Source of the DNA: Aquimarina sp. U1-2
GTDB taxonomy: Bacteria; Bacteroidota; Bacteroidia; Flavobacteriales; Flavobacteriaceae
Length of the DNA stretch: 64,000 nucleotides
Direction of reading: 5' to 3'
Assembly (NCBI RefSeq): GCF_017897595.1
Contig: NZ_JAGKIK010000008.1
Span: 62,001 to 126,000 of the forward strand
The first letter of the stretch is position 1. Each line of letters begins with the position of its first letter. This document shows positions 62,889 through 64,000 of this stretch, one piece after another. Under the pieces are notes generated by a model. The model was not told the origin of the DNA, did no database searches, and saw nothing but the letters and a program-made list of their open reading frames with translations. The position numbers and the translations under genes are program-made.

Positions 62889-64000
62889 ATGAATCTTACC
62901 TCTAGACTGTATTTTAATTTTCGAGTTACCGCTATGCTGACAGTGATACTAATCTTGCTATCCTGTAATGGAAAAAAGAGGTATGAATCAGAAAAAAAAC
63001 TTACTTCTGTAACACTTAAGATTGATTCAATACTTAATAAAATGACATTAATAGAAAAAGTAGGTCAACTCAATATGCTTAGGGGTAAACCCACCACACC
63101 CACTAATTTTAAAGATGCTAAATATAATCTAGAAGAAGAGATTAAGAAAGGAAGGGTTGGTAGTTTTCTAAATGTGCATCCTATGGAGGACAAAATCAAG
63201 TACCAGAAGATTGCGGTAGAAGAATCTCCAAATGGAATTCCATTGCTTTTTGGAATTGACATCATTCATGGGTTTCGCACAAACTTTCCTGTTCCACTAG
63301 GTGAAGCAGCTAGTTGGAATTTAGAATTGATCGAGAAATCTGCAAAAATTGCCTCGACTGAGGGTACAGCTGTAGGGTTCATGTGGAACATGGCGCCGAT
63401 GGTAGATATTTCATTTGATGCGCGCTGGGAGCGGGTGATGGAAGGTGCAGGAGAAGATCCCTATTTAGGATCCCGAATCGCAGAAGCAAGAATAAAAGGA
63501 TTTCAGGGAGATTTATCAAGTACAGAAACGATGCTTGCCTGTGCAAAACATTTTGCTGGATATGGGCAAGTTATGGCCGGGCGTGACTACAATCAAACGA
63601 CAATTTCCAAAAGATTCTTGCACGATTATATCTTACCTCCTTTTCAAGCTTCTATCGATGTCGATGTTGCATCTTTAATGAGCGCATTTACCGATTTTGA
63701 TGGAGTTCCAGGAAACATGAATTCTTATTTATTAAAAGATATACTTCGTGAGCGATGGGATTTTGAAGGAATTGTTATTTCTGATTTTAATTCTCTCGAA
63801 GAAATTGTAAACTGGGGTACAGTTGATTCTGAAGAAAAGGCAGCATTTAAAGCATTTGAAGCCGGTACCGAAGTAGATATGATGGGATTGGTCTATATCG
63901 AAAATCTAGAAAAGCTCATACAAGATGGAAAAATAAAGGAGAGCTCTCTAAACACTGCAGTTAAAAGAGTTCTAAAAATGAAAATGGATATGGGTCTTTT
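62889..64000 (+). CDS. GH3 beta-glycosidase, lipoprotein, 5' part
   Basis: Gene truncated by the window end: 370 codons from the ATG at 62889. It has a lipoprotein signal (hydrophobic 16-25, LLSC, Cys26) and a GH3 N-terminal barrel with GIPLLFGIDIIHGFRTNFP, CAKHFAGYG and nucleophile Asp299 in EGIVISDFNS. It is recognisably paralogous to the GH3 at 25763 (shared GQLNMLxG and AGEDPYLGSRIAEAR-type blocks) but in a different operon, third gene after the PhyH and TIM-barrel genes. The C-terminal GH3 domain lies outside the window. Beta-glucosidase-type activity is inferred. Confidence 0.9.
   Translation, partial: MNLTSRLYFNFRVTAMLTVILILLSCNGKKRYESEKKLTSVTLKIDSILNKMTLIEKVGQLNMLRGKPTTPTNFKDAKYNLEEEIKKGRVGSFLNVHPMEDKIKYQKIAVEESPNGIPLLFGIDIIHGFRTNFPVPLGEAASWNLELIEKSAKIASTEGTAVGFMWNMAPMVDISFDARWERVMEGAGEDPYLGSRIAEARIKGFQGDLSSTETMLACAKHFAGYGQVMAGRDYNQTTISKRFLHDYILPPFQASIDVDVASLMSAFTDFDGVPGNMNSYLLKDILRERWDFEGIVISDFNSLEEIVNWGTVDSEEKAAFKAFEAGTEVDMMGLVYIENLEKLIQDGKIKESSLNTAVKRVLKMKMDMGL

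Noticed and set aside
1..64000. CRISPR arrays, insertion sequences, prophage and rRNA genes
   Set aside because: No regularly spaced repeats, transposase, phage structural genes or rRNA sequences were seen in the window.

Overview
The window is about 64 kb of low-GC DNA from a Bacteroidota, most likely a marine Flavobacteriaceae (Aquimarina-like). The evidence is a SusC/SusD pair, a type IX secretion C-terminal domain, bacillithiol synthesis (BshB1), lipoprotein signal peptides without E. coli-like neighbours, and promoters with the Bacteroidota -7 box TAnnTTTG instead of sigma70 boxes.

Left part (1-24 kb) is mostly housekeeping: the start of a CPBP-type membrane protease (edge), an NhaC antiporter, a hotdog thioesterase, a nitroreductase, an odd TonB-plug/TPR protein lying between two ~106-bp direct repeats, a DegT-type aminotransferase, RibB with a degenerate RibA-like domain, LptF/G, LolA, FtsK, a Q/N-rich secreted protein, a DgkA-type kinase, a peroxide-defence block (Tpx; AhpC-thioredoxin-small protein), a TPR hybrid histidine kinase, a trans-sulfuration PLP enzyme overlapping bshB1, tRNA-His, an M28 peptidase and tRNA-Ser(UGA). 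Several intergenic stretches carry palindromic repeats.

Right part (24-64 kb, running off the edge) is one large polysaccharide utilization locus (PUL) that begins immediately after the tRNA-Ser gene. A leftward nine-gene operon runs susC-susD-FG-GAP/UnbV lipoprotein-clan GH-G glycosidase-SSS sugar symporter-GH140-like-GH28-GH3-BNR lipoprotein, with genes overlapping or separated by a few bases in most places. A divergent AraC regulator sits upstream of susC. Beyond it lie a 1625-residue secreted GH9 protein with several carbohydrate-binding modules and a T9SS tail, a GH116 enzyme, a leftward operon of an acetyl-esterase-like hydrolase and three GH2 enzymes, and a rightward operon of a PhyH-family Fe(II)/2-oxoglutarate oxygenase, a sugar isomerase-like TIM barrel and a second GH3 (cut by the window end).

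The PUL has no sulfatase and no polysaccharide lyase in view, which argues against a sulfated algal polymer or an alginate-type substrate. GH28 plus a GH140-like apiosidase suggests a galacturonic-acid- and apiose-containing pectin, while GH9, GH116 and GH3 suggest beta-glucan or glucoside linkages; the substrate is inference. A TACTATTTTGTCA-like motif recurs in the control regions of the PUL, twice with a weaker copy exactly 21 bp away, and may be the AraC operator. No CRISPR array, insertion sequence, prophage or rRNA was seen.
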